NCBI RefSeq assembly: GCF_041428715.1
Contig: NZ_CP155572.1
From: Sporomusa malonica
GTDB lineage: Bacteria; Bacillota; Negativicutes; Sporomusales; Sporomusaceae
Length of the DNA stretch: 64,000 bases
Reading direction: 5' to 3' (one strand)
Positions 15,967 to 24,179 of this stretch are shown here, one piece after another. Within the stretch, counting starts at the first letter, position 1; each line of letters starts with the position of its first letter. The notes below the pieces were generated by a model. That model did no database searches and had not been told where the DNA came from. It was given only the letters and a program-made list of their open reading frames with translations. A program made the position numbers and the translations under genes.

Positions 15967-16245
15967 TTACTCTGCCTTAGGAAGAATTTTCTCAATATCC
16001 GTATGAGGGCGGGGAATAACGTGAACAGATACCAGTTCACCAACACGCTGGGCAGCAGCAGCACCGCTGTCAGTAGCTGCTTTTACAGCACCTACATCAC
16101 CGCGCACCATCACGGTAACCAAACCTGAACCAATTTTTTCATAACCAACTAAAACTACGTTTGCGGCTTTTACCATGGCGTCAGCAGCCTCAATAGCGCC
16201 AACTAAACCTTTGGTTTCCACCATTCCTAATGCCTCTCCGCGCAT
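15967..16245 (-). CDS. pduJ: PduJ/PduA-type hexameric shell protein
   Basis: 92 residues from the ATG at 16245; an ATG three codons earlier directly abuts the GGAGG and is less likely. A single BMC domain: ALGMVETKGLVGAIEAADAM, VGYEKIGSGLVTVMVRGDV, and the pore-side SVHVIPRPHTDIE. It differs from the other hexamer (22833-23108) at only a few positions. It forms the flat facets and the substrate pore. Confidence 0.92.
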   Translation of the reverse strand: MRGEALGMVETKGLVGAIEAADAMVKAANVVLVGYEKIGSGLVTVMVRGDVGAVKAATDSGAAAAQRVGELVSVHVIPRPHTDIEKILPKAE

Positions 16246-16246
16246 A

Positions 16247-16813
16247 CTATTCATCCTCCTTATTCTTGTCGTAATGGATGCAAGTCACCCTGGGGTCGCC
16301 CTTTTTGCGTGAGCACGCAGGATCGCCGCACAGGTTGCAAATCTCAGCCGGATTCACTGTAAGGACCGGTTCCTCTTTTATTTCTGCTTCAGCAGCAGGC
16401 TCGATATCCGGGCTCTCCTCTGCCTGCACAGTTGATTCCGGCTCGACCAGAGTTACAGTCTCAGCCGGAGCTGACTGTTCACACTGTGGCGAGGCTTCTA
16501 CTGGTGCAGGGTCAGCCTGCTTTCTGCCTACAGTTTCCTTAGTAATTACAATTGCGCCCAGTTCATGGTGCGGACGGGGTATCACGTGTGTGGAAAAAAC
16601 TTTATTGACCTTACTGGCTGCAGCAGCACCCGCATCAACGGCCGCTTTGACAGCTCCTACATCTCCACATAGTTTGATAACAACCATTCCGCCACCTTTG
16701 GTAAGTTCGTAGCCAAGTAATTCAACATTAGCTGCTTTAATCGCGGCATCGGCTGCTTCCATACCGGCAGCCAAGCCCACTACTTCAATCAGACCTAAGG
16801 CGTTTTTGACCAT
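16247..16813 (-). CDS. pduK: PduK shell protein with C-terminal cysteine motif
   Basis: 188 residues: an N-terminal BMC domain (1-90, ALGLIEVVGLAAGMEAAD to STHVIPRPHHEL), a glutamate- and alanine-rich linker (about 95-150), and a C-terminal CNLCGDPACSRKKGDP segment followed by a single cysteine. Four cysteines of this spacing are the PduK signature and could hold an Fe-S cluster or zinc. Its start overlaps the end of pduH by 19 bases and it is one base from pduJ, so expression is coupled. Confidence 0.9.
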   Translation of the reverse strand: MVKNALGLIEVVGLAAGMEAADAAIKAANVELLGYELTKGGGMVVIKLCGDVGAVKAAVDAGAAAASKVNKVFSTHVIPRPHHELGAIVITKETVGRKQADPAPVEASPQCEQSAPAETVTLVEPESTVQAEESPDIEPAAEAEIKEEPVLTVNPAEICNLCGDPACSRKKGDPRVTCIHYDKNKEDE

Positions 16814-17280
16814 GTATTCACCTCCCCATGGCCTTGAGCAAATTCCTGCAGTACTTTAAGGACAATTTCGCGAACACTCGCATATAATTGAGAGGTATCC
16901 AATTGGTTACCTGCTGCTTCTATCTGTTTGCTTTTAAAAGGAAGCCCTTTGACCAGACGTGCAGCATTATAACCAAAACGCCGCCATTCTGCCAAATTGT
17001 CCTCACCATCTAAAACAAACAGCGGCTGGCGCTCAGGCAGTTTCTGGTAATGAATACACATTCCCTCAGTACTGATGCCTACTCCTACCCCGAGCGGCGA
17101 AGCATAAGCCCCCCTGTAGGCAAGAGCGATGGCATCCACTTCTTCACCGGTTAGGAGAGAACAAGGCACCCCTTCTTCCTCCATACCGGCCTGAACTTCA
17201 CGCAGCTTAGCTGCGCACCCTTCATGAGGAAATATGCAAATAATAATGCTAGGTTTTTGGGATGTTTTATCTGACTGCAT
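16795..17280 (-). CDS. pduH: PduH, small subunit of diol dehydratase reactivase
   Basis: 161 residues. IIICIFPHEGCAAKLREVQAGMEEEGVPC and ASPLGVGVGISTEGMCIHY match the small reactivase subunit (DdrB/PduH), which has the beta-subunit fold of the dehydratase. The C-terminal part (about 115-161) is longer and less typical. With PduG it releases damaged cobalamin from the dehydratase. It follows pduG by five bases. Confidence 0.88.
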   Translation of the reverse strand: MQSDKTSQKPSIIICIFPHEGCAAKLREVQAGMEEEGVPCSLLTGEEVDAIALAYRGAYASPLGVGVGISTEGMCIHYQKLPERQPLFVLDGEDNLAEWRRFGYNAARLVKGLPFKSKQIEAAGNQLDTSQLYASVREIVLKVLQEFAQGHGEVNTWSKTP

Positions 17281-17285
17281 ATTAT

Positions 17286-19109
17286 TTACGCCTCACTATC
17301 GAGATAAGACAGTACCAAACCGGTAGCAACGGCATTTCTCGGTCCCTCACTACCACGGATATTGCCTCGTCCGCAAACAATCCCATATTCAGCCAGTGCA
17401 TCTGTCACCATATCAGCTACTTCAAAATCCATGGCTGAACCGCCTACTAATACGACAAATTCAATGTGTCTGATATTGCCGGTAGGTGCAACCCGTGCCA
17501 GGGAACGAAGTGAATTGGTGACAAAAACGCGTTTCTTAGCTTCCCGCCGCACATGCCTAATCTTATCAAGGGCGTGATCAAATGGAATGGGAACCATACC
17601 ATCCTCTTTAAGAATAACTACCCGGGCAAATACGTGCGGGGGTAGGTGACTATCATAGAACTTTACTGTACCGTCTTCCAGCCTGACATGGTACAAGCTT
17701 TCAACCTTGGCCAGGGGATATTTCTTAATGTCCTCAGCCAAGTCAAAATCATGTAAGCCTAGCTCGGAGTTAATCAGCATTGTGGTCATATCACCAGCGC
17801 CGCCCAAATGAATGGAATGCACCCGTCCGTCTCTGGTAATGATAGCCGCGTCAGTTGAGCCGCCGCCCATATCCAGGATGGCTAACGGCTTATCGGTGCC
17901 TGGTGTTGTTAAGGCGCCACGGATGGCCATATTAGCTTCCACACCGGCAATAACGACACGTACACCCAGCTCATTATTCAGCTTGTTGGCAATCTGCTGC
18001 ATCGGGAGCCTGCTGGTTTTGACCATAGCCGCCAGAGCGACTGCGCTTTCCAGCGCAAATTCACCAGCCAAACCGCCTTGCACCTTTTGCGGCACAAAGG
18101 TATCAACAGCTAATACATCTTGGATTTTCATCTCCGTAACCGGCTGACTGGTCAGTTCAGCCATGACCTGGCGAACCCGTTCCAGCATACCGTTGACATT
18201 GGTACCAGCTTCTCCCTGTACATCTATGACCGGTTGTACACGTTCCACAGCTTCCATGATGGCGGCTGCACCTGCTTCAACATCGACATCGGCTTTGCCC
18301 TTCTGTCCCACAACAGTGATGAAGCCTGCCGGAATGGAACGGGCTTTGACATCACCTTCCGGTGTCCGGACAACAACTGCCGAGCGATTGCCAATTAAGG
18401 CCCTGGCTATCGGAACAACCATTTTTGTTTCCTCAGGGGTTAGGTTAAACACAGTAGCAATGCCATACGGATTTGACAGCGTTTTAATGGTTTGGCCGGC
18501 TTCGGCCACTTCAACTGCAGCCAGCATGCCAACCGGGACTTTTTCAATCAAGGTTACTTCGTCAACAACAGGGATTTTAACCTTAAGTCTGTTGACAATA
18601 AGCACAGCGTCGTCTTGCCGGGCAACTGCGCCCTGAATGTGAACACCCCGAGACATTGCCGAGTTTATCCCCGCAGCCGCATCTTCATAATCAATTCCCT
18701 TAGGGATCAGGCAGATGACCTTTTCGCCTGAGGCTACCCCCGGAAGCTGGTTAAAGGTCACGGTCATCCCGACACCCAAACCAATGCCTCCAGGAGTAGA
18801 AGGATTATGCCCGATCATGGTTGACTCGGTAATAATGGTTTCAGTAATTGTTTCCATCGCCAAGTCACCAATAACCGGAGTAGCTTCATTGAGCCTGATC
18901 TCATCCAAATGAGTCAAATTCAAACCGGAGTTTCTCAGTGCCTCCTGCAGGGCGATAACAATGCCAGGTACATTAGCCAGCGTGCCTTTGATCCCTGTTG
19001 TCTTGATAATACTGCTTGTTAGGTATTCTTTTATTTGACCTTGCTCAATCCGGGCCAAACAAACTTCAGTTGTGGAGTTTCCAATATCCACGCCTGCAAT
19101 TATAGGCAT
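17286..19109 (-). CDS. pduG: PduG, large subunit of diol dehydratase reactivase
   Basis: 607 residues, the normal length. The N-terminus AGVDIGNSTTEVCLARI is the actin-like ATPase phosphate loop, and LDMGGGSTDAAIITRDG is the second phosphate loop (about residue 410). VVLVGGSAMDFEVADM is the third ATPase motif. The protein uses ATP hydrolysis to expel cyanocobalamin-like dead cofactor from the dehydratase, which is then re-adenosylated by PduO. Confidence 0.95.
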   Translation of the reverse strand: MPIIAGVDIGNSTTEVCLARIEQGQIKEYLTSSIIKTTGIKGTLANVPGIVIALQEALRNSGLNLTHLDEIRLNEATPVIGDLAMETITETIITESTMIGHNPSTPGGIGLGVGMTVTFNQLPGVASGEKVICLIPKGIDYEDAAAGINSAMSRGVHIQGAVARQDDAVLIVNRLKVKIPVVDEVTLIEKVPVGMLAAVEVAEAGQTIKTLSNPYGIATVFNLTPEETKMVVPIARALIGNRSAVVVRTPEGDVKARSIPAGFITVVGQKGKADVDVEAGAAAIMEAVERVQPVIDVQGEAGTNVNGMLERVRQVMAELTSQPVTEMKIQDVLAVDTFVPQKVQGGLAGEFALESAVALAAMVKTSRLPMQQIANKLNNELGVRVVIAGVEANMAIRGALTTPGTDKPLAILDMGGGSTDAAIITRDGRVHSIHLGGAGDMTTMLINSELGLHDFDLAEDIKKYPLAKVESLYHVRLEDGTVKFYDSHLPPHVFARVVILKEDGMVPIPFDHALDKIRHVRREAKKRVFVTNSLRSLARVAPTGNIRHIEFVVLVGGSAMDFEVADMVTDALAEYGIVCGRGNIRGSEGPRNAVATGLVLSYLDSEA

Positions 19110-19121
19110 GTGGCTCCCACC

Positions 19122-19643
19122 TTAGTCCGCTCTGAGACGATTCCGGCGTTCGTAAACTTCTGCGGCTTCTCGCACAAAAGCGGCGTTAATTTTTGCGCTA
19201 TATTTTACTTCCATTTCTTCAGCGATAGCAAATAGTTCTTGTTTAGTAGAACGGTAGGGGCGCAGTGCATTGTAAATTTCGAGCACGCGAGCGTCAGGAA
19301 TAGCAACAATTTCAGCAGCCCGGCGCAGGTTATTGGCAAATTGGTATCTGCCAACACCATCTGCAATTTCGGCTTGCAGTCTGAGGGTCTCAGGGGTAAT
19401 ACGAACGTCTTCAGATTTAACCTCACCGCTCATAACCTTATCAAGAGTAATCTCGTCAAGGGTTTTGCCGGTAGGAGTTTTGAGCAGTTCAGGACGATTT
19501 TGGGAAAGCGGATAATCACGCTCCGGGCAAAGAGTGGCTGAAGGAACAGGCGCAGCAGCTTTGACTCCGGCAGCTTGAGGAGCACCAACCATCGACTTTA
19601 ATACTTCACGAACAATATCTTCTAACATTTTATTTTCAGACAT
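19122..19643 (-). CDS. pduE: diol dehydratase small subunit
   Basis: 173 residues. The N-terminal MLEDIVREVLKSMVG helix is a targeting peptide, followed by a 30-residue linker. The fold starts at RDYPLSQNRPELLKTPTGK, typical for the gamma subunit, and ends RGYPLSE-type family residues replaced here by EVYERRNRLRAD. It forms an alpha2beta2gamma2 complex with PduC and PduD. Confidence 0.94.
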   Translation of the reverse strand: MSENKMLEDIVREVLKSMVGAPQAAGVKAAAPVPSATLCPERDYPLSQNRPELLKTPTGKTLDEITLDKVMSGEVKSEDVRITPETLRLQAEIADGVGRYQFANNLRRAAEIVAIPDARVLEIYNALRPYRSTKQELFAIAEEMEVKYSAKINAAFVREAAEVYERRNRLRAD

Positions 19644-19663
19644 TTCTTTTCACCTCCGCCTAG

Positions 19664-20302
19664 TTAAAACTGTACTTCGAGTTCAATCGGCTTAGCGCCG
19701 GGAACGACGTGTTCGGTTTCTTTAATATGAAGCACTGCCGCTTTTGCCTGATATTTAGGCCGTGCCATTTGGTCGTTTTTGGTGGGTACCGGAGTCGGAG
19801 ACTCACCCTTGGCGTATTTGGCCGCATTTTTACCAATTTGCCGGTAAGCTTCTAAGTCCAAAAGCGGGGATTGAGAGAACAATTCAAGATTACTGAGCGG
19901 CGCTAAATCCTTTTGATGAATTACCGTAGTGCCTCTGGACTGGATACCAATGGCAATACCCGAGCCACTAAGCTTAGTGCAGTCATGAGCAGCAAAATCT
20001 ACGTCAGATGTCCGAAGGACACGGACAACTCTTGCTTTTACGCCTTCCTCTTCAATACCGGCGATCATTTCGCGCAGTACATCACTATGGGGTACATCCA
20101 CGATCGTTTTATTTTGATATTTGCCAAAGGCCGGAGCCAGGGCAATGATAACTTCATCAGATCTGGTACCAGGGCGGGCTTCACCCTTTTCCACCAGAGT
20201 CATGGAGCGTCCAGCTACTGCTTTTGGAGCAGCTGCTGGCTGTACCATGCCGGCGAGAACTTGCCCAACTATTTCGCGAATCAATTGTTCGTTAATTTGC
20301 AT
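19664..20302 (-). CDS. pduD: diol dehydratase medium subunit
   Basis: 212 residues. N-terminal helix INEQLIREIVGQVLAGM is the classical PduD encapsulation peptide. The cobalamin-binding part is visible as DEVIIALAPAFGKYQNKTI and SGSGIAIGIQSRGTTVIHQKDL. It packs against PduC and holds the lower face of adenosylcobalamin. Confidence 0.95.
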   Translation of the reverse strand: MQINEQLIREIVGQVLAGMVQPAAAPKAVAGRSMTLVEKGEARPGTRSDEVIIALAPAFGKYQNKTIVDVPHSDVLREMIAGIEEEGVKARVVRVLRTSDVDFAAHDCTKLSGSGIAIGIQSRGTTVIHQKDLAPLSNLELFSQSPLLDLEAYRQIGKNAAKYAKGESPTPVPTKNDQMARPKYQAKAAVLHIKETEHVVPGAKPIELEVQF

Positions 20303-20326
20303 TTTCTCTCCACCTCTCCCCTACAA

Positions 20327-21997
20327 TCACACGTCAAAATCAGACGGTTTAATCGCCTGACGTATGTCTTTGATCTCATCCCAACGCTCTTTACTGAGGC
20401 GATAGCCTGTGCCAGGGCCGCTATAGTCATTTTTGCAGTTTACGGCGCTGATAACCTTGAGCTGTTTGTCAAGAATGGCTGAAGTATGGAGATAGTCGCC
20501 GGAAATACGCTGTTTGAGAGTGCCAAGTACGCTTTCAGCAACATCGACAAAGCCGTTTTTCGCAAGAGCTTTTACGATATCCACACCGGTAATACCGCGC
20601 TTCATCATGTCTTCGGCGCCTTTTAAATCTTCAATGACATTCCGCTTAATGATATCTTTGGTGCCGTGAGCATAAGTGGCAGCTTCCACTTCCTCGTCAG
20701 TAATCGCCGGGAAGCCAAACTCTTTAAACACTGCCTGGATGGCTTTAGCTGCTTTATTACGAACAGCGATAACAGCTTCTTCTGATACCGGCTTGAGACC
20801 GCCGTCTACCATGAGGTCACGCTGGATGATGTTCCAGTCATCATAGTCGTCAACATCCCAGTTAGAGCCGGCAAACATGTTATCATAGTTCGGAGTTGCG
20901 CTATAGCCTGAGCAAATAAAGTCAGTGCCTGGCAGCATTTGCATCAGGGTACGGGCAGTACGGCGAATATCCGAATGGGTAAAGGTTTGGTCATTACTGG
21001 AAGCAACTTCCAGATCAAGCATGGCAGCTGTGAGGTTCTCGCCAAGAATGGCGCGAATACCAGACGGAACAGCAGCAGGTACACCAACGCAGCTGACAGA
21101 ACCGTTCTGGAGACCTTGTACGCCAGCGCCGCGGGTTAACATGATGCAGCGGACTTCAAGGTACAGCATGGATTTGCCTTCAGCATAACCCATTTGAACT
21201 TCAGAGCCTGTGCCGGAGGTGAAACGCATTTTCAGACCACGGGAAGCATATGCTGAGGCTAAGAATGCCTTAGACCAAGGAGTGTCGTCACCGTCTACGA
21301 ATACATTTTCAGTACCATAAACCGAGATGGTTTCGGCATAAGCAGTAATGCCTCTCATACCTAAGAGCAATTCTGTTGCTTCTTCCAGAGCGCACTGGAT
21401 CAGTACGCCGCCGCGTCCAACCTGGCCGCCGACTTGCAGAGCCAGAGCATTAAACGGTGCATAGCGAACAACAGCTACGGTTGTTTCCATTTCATCGAAA
21501 CCGCGCATAGCAGCCTCGGCTGCATCAGCAGCAATCAAAACTGGGTTATCCTGAGGATTAGTAACATGGCACTGGTTGGAAGGAATCTTTCTGGCCCGCA
21601 TTTTTTGCAGAGCCATCATCATTTCCACAACATTCATAGTGTTGAGTACAGCAACAATCTTAGCTGCAGTCAAACCACGGATTATTTTTACAAGTTCGTC
21701 ACGCGATACATTAATATCAACAAGCATTTTGGCTATTTCAGTATCTGACATAGCCATTGCTTTATCAGCGATCGAGGTATCAATCGCATAATCAGCGATA
21801 AACTGATCGATAAAGTCAAACTGCGAACGAGGAATTCCATCCATCTCAATGATTTTGCCATTTTCTATCTTTATACTGGGTTTAGGATCGTTGGGGCTGC
21901 CCATAGCCATCAAGCCAACTTCAGGCCACTCGACTACGAAACCATCCTGGTTTACAGGGCGGGCTTCCAACATTTCAAAACGTTTTGATCTTTTCAT
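20327..21997 (-). CDS. pduC: diol/glycerol dehydratase large subunit
   Basis: 556 residues, standard length. It starts MKRSKRFEMLEARPVNQDG, and has FTSGTGSEVQMGYAEGKS, LYLEVRCIMLTRGAGVQGLQNG and GSNWDVDDYDDWN, all hallmark blocks of the B12-dependent TIM-barrel subunit. It dehydrates 1,2-propanediol to propionaldehyde or glycerol to 3-hydroxypropionaldehyde; the sequence alone does not tell me which is preferred. The shell genes and pduP/L favour propanediol. Confidence 0.95.
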   Translation of the reverse strand: MKRSKRFEMLEARPVNQDGFVVEWPEVGLMAMGSPNDPKPSIKIENGKIIEMDGIPRSQFDFIDQFIADYAIDTSIADKAMAMSDTEIAKMLVDINVSRDELVKIIRGLTAAKIVAVLNTMNVVEMMMALQKMRARKIPSNQCHVTNPQDNPVLIAADAAEAAMRGFDEMETTVAVVRYAPFNALALQVGGQVGRGGVLIQCALEEATELLLGMRGITAYAETISVYGTENVFVDGDDTPWSKAFLASAYASRGLKMRFTSGTGSEVQMGYAEGKSMLYLEVRCIMLTRGAGVQGLQNGSVSCVGVPAAVPSGIRAILGENLTAAMLDLEVASSNDQTFTHSDIRRTARTLMQMLPGTDFICSGYSATPNYDNMFAGSNWDVDDYDDWNIIQRDLMVDGGLKPVSEEAVIAVRNKAAKAIQAVFKEFGFPAITDEEVEAATYAHGTKDIIKRNVIEDLKGAEDMMKRGITGVDIVKALAKNGFVDVAESVLGTLKQRISGDYLHTSAILDKQLKVISAVNCKNDYSGPGTGYRLSKERWDEIKDIRQAIKPSDFDV

Positions 21998-22015
21998 CTC
22001 AATTCCCCCCTGTTC

Positions 22016-22807
22016 TTAGATGTATGGCGTTGTTACGGACGGAGCCGGACCAGCCATAGCTTCTAGTAATTTTTTGCCTACTTCTCTGGCCGAAATGACT
22101 GATTGACGTACTGCGCCTGAATCACCGGTTACCATGAGAATAACCTCATTGGAATAACTGGTGCCGCCTGCAGGGCTAGCATAACCAACCACTTCAACAC
22201 TGGCAGTTTTTACAGCTGTATCGGCCATCAGAACACCAATTGCAGCCGGTGCGCCAACGATTAATCCGAATGCTTTGCCAATAGGAGCGCCGAAAGCTTT
22301 GTTTATGGCATAGCTGGCACGGGCAGTGTACTGCATTTCAAGATGGCCAGCATCATTAGCGTATACATCACCGAATGTACGATCAAGCTCTTTGAGGGCA
22401 ACTTCGATCGCGCGGCGAGCATCTGATACTTCTTCGGCTCCGAATATAATTAGGCAACCATGACCTGCGCCGCCTTTGGTATCGCGGGCGAGCTCAATTG
22501 TTACGATCTCGGTATTGGTGGCTTTAACAGCTTCGTCAGCAGCCATGATGTGCGGACCAGCACCAGTACGGGCACCGAGAATACCGATTGAGCGATATTT
22601 AGGATCAAGTTTCATTTTTTCATGCAGAATGGGATCTACGTTGGCGATAACCAAACCTATGGTATCACCGATGGCTGTTCCAACAAATTCGGTAATACCA
22701 GGGTTAACAGCTGCTTTTACTGCCTCTTGAGCAGGAGCGGCTGGCGCACCTGTTTCCATGCGCTTTTTAATTTCATCCATTACTTTCTCGATCAACTGAT
22801 CTTGCAT
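22016..22807 (-). CDS. pduB: PduB trimeric shell protein (tandem BMC)
   Basis: 263 residues: an N-terminal helix (QDQLIEKVMDEIKKRM, long form of PduB), then two circularly permuted BMC domains. TEFVGTAIGDTIGLVIANVD and IGILGARTGAGPHIMAADEAVK mark the first half, and GLIVGAPAAIGVLMADTAVK the second. It forms trimers with a gated central pore, and the N-terminal helix is known to link the shell to cargo. It lies directly before pduC as in other pdu loci. Confidence 0.94.
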   Translation of the reverse strand: MQDQLIEKVMDEIKKRMETGAPAAPAQEAVKAAVNPGITEFVGTAIGDTIGLVIANVDPILHEKMKLDPKYRSIGILGARTGAGPHIMAADEAVKATNTEIVTIELARDTKGGAGHGCLIIFGAEEVSDARRAIEVALKELDRTFGDVYANDAGHLEMQYTARASYAINKAFGAPIGKAFGLIVGAPAAIGVLMADTAVKTASVEVVGYASPAGGTSYSNEVILMVTGDSGAVRQSVISAREVGKKLLEAMAGPAPSVTTPYI

Positions 22808-22832
22808 GTAATTACACCTCCAAAATTATGAC

Positions 22833-23108
22833 TTACTTAACCTTAGGAAGAATCTTTTCAACGTCCACATGAGGACGGGGAATAACATGAATAGAAACAA
22901 CTTCACCAACATTTCTGGCGGCAGCCGCACCAGCATCAGCAGCAGCTTTAACGGCACCGACATCACCACGTACCATAACAGTGACCAAACCAGAGCCAAT
23001 CTTTTCATAACCTACCAATACAACATTCGCTGCCTTTACCATCGCGTCAGCAGCCTCAATAGCTCCTACCAAACCCTTGGTTTCGATCATACCTAACGCT
23101 TCACTCAC
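22833..23108 (-). CDS. pduA: PduA-type hexameric shell protein
   Basis: 91 residues, single BMC domain: ALGMIETKGLVGAIEAADAM with the pore residues and SIHVIPRPHVDVEKILPK at the end. It is almost identical to the copy at 15967-16245, the usual pduA/pduJ pair. First of the major shell genes, preceded by pduV. Confidence 0.93.
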   Translation of the reverse strand: MSEALGMIETKGLVGAIEAADAMVKAANVVLVGYEKIGSGLVTVMVRGDVGAVKAAADAGAAAARNVGEVVSIHVIPRPHVDVEKILPKVK

Positions 23109-23111
23109 TGT

Positions 23112-23543
23112 TTACACCTCCTTTCGTACGAAATATTCTGTTAAATCAGCCAAGCCTGCTCCAGTGTATGCGGAAACATAGAAGAAAGGCTCTTGGATTC
23201 CCGCCTCTAAAAGACGAAGCTTAGCTCTTTCCTGGTCAGCGCCAGGGGCATCTATCTTTGTGACCACTCCCACTACCGGCCGCGGAAACATGGCGGCAAA
23301 ACCTGGCGGAAGTGTTATCCGGATATCGGTAGCATCCTGCACCATAAGCACCATTTTCGCTTCGGTGGCTGTCACCGCCAATGCCGAGTAGAAGCGCGGC
23401 ATTTGTGCATATTCGCCAGGTGTATCGATGGCTCCATCGCAGAAACAAATACTTGATGTTTTTTCGGCTTTGCGGCAATCTTGGTTAAGTGCATTGATCA
23501 AAGATGTTTTACCTGCGCCCACAGGACCTACCAACATAATCAT
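23112..23543 (-). CDS. pduV: PduV/EutP-type small GTPase
   Basis: 143 residues with a P-loop GPVGAGKTSLINAL, a switch II DTPGEY, a GVVTKID base-recognition motif and a C-terminal SAYTGAG loop (G5). These are the Ras-like GTPases found in pdu and eut loci; in Salmonella PduV binds the outside of the shell and influences its movement. Placed second in this operon rather than last. Confidence 0.9.
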   Translation of the reverse strand: MIMLVGPVGAGKTSLINALNQDCRKAEKTSSICFCDGAIDTPGEYAQMPRFYSALAVTATEAKMVLMVQDATDIRITLPPGFAAMFPRPVVGVVTKIDAPGADQERAKLRLLEAGIQEPFFYVSAYTGAGLADLTEYFVRKEV

Positions 23544-23550
23544 ATTGCTA

Positions 23551-23892
23551 TTACGACCTTGTCAGTTTGGAGGCTGAGAACCCAAGTCCGTCTGCTAATA
23601 GATTGATGACCTGCTTTAACGCGGCTTCCACAGCTGAGACATTACCGGTGATCACCACCGAACCGGTAAAGCGGTCCATAAAGCCAATTTGTACAGCTGC
23701 TGTTTTTGTGGCTGCATCTGCCGCAATAATGGCTGCCTCACAGGGGGTAATTGTTAAGATGCCGATTGCGCCGGTATCCACAATACCTAACTTTCCACAT
23801 AACTCTTTTTTGGGATTGGCGATCAGGTGTGCCAGCGTTACCTGTTTGCCTGGCACGTATTCCTGCACCACTCGCGGCTTTTCTTGAATCAT
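23551..23892 (-). CDS. pduU: PduU/EutS-type permuted shell protein, first gene of the pdu operon
   Basis: 113 residues. The N-terminus MIQEKPRVVQEYVPGKQVT and LAHLIANPK give the beta-barrel extension of PduU, followed by a permuted BMC domain (GAIGILTITPCEAAIIAADAATK). PduU hexamers have a barrel that closes the pore. It is the most upstream structural gene, so it marks the 5' end of the 18-gene operon. Confidence 0.92.
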   Translation of the reverse strand: MIQEKPRVVQEYVPGKQVTLAHLIANPKKELCGKLGIVDTGAIGILTITPCEAAIIAADAATKTAAVQIGFMDRFTGSVVITGNVSAVEAALKQVINLLADGLGFSASKLTRS

Positions 23893-24104
23893 ACCAATAC
23901 CTCACAATCGTACCAATGTGGATTGACTGAATATTTCCTTTCTCCATACTAATTTGCTTTTTTTGCAAAATTACCTTGAGATGAAGTCGCCAGACCACAG
24001 GACATATTTGCGCACTCCGGCAAGGCACTATTTCCACAAGCAATGCTGTTTTTTTACCTTCATGGTATTTCGTTGTGATGTATTGTTCTTTTGCGGATAA
24101 AAAC
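23893..24104 (-). promoter_or_regulatory. promoter and control region of the pdu operon
   Basis: A 212-bp stretch between the regulator terminator and pduU. It should hold the promoter and the binding sites of the AraC-type regulator. I note a TTTGC-N7-GCAAA palindrome around 23953-23969; clear -35/-10 boxes were not found, as often for activator-dependent promoters. Confidence 0.4.
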
Positions 24105-24134
24105 AAAAAAAGACTGTTTTTCACAGTCTTTTTT
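24105..24134. terminator. terminator behind the response-regulator gene
   Basis: AAAAAAGACTG, a short loop and CAGTCTTTTTT make a strong hairpin with T-runs in both directions, 46 bases past the stop at 24180. Confidence 0.85.
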
Positions 24135-24179
24135 ATGGTCATCTTAACCCCTGGCAACACCAGGCAGGTCAATCGTATT

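Noticed and set aside
10277..22831. Many long plus-strand frames opposite the pdu operon
   Set aside because: They are antisense shadows of well-identified pdu genes, without ribosome sites or domains.
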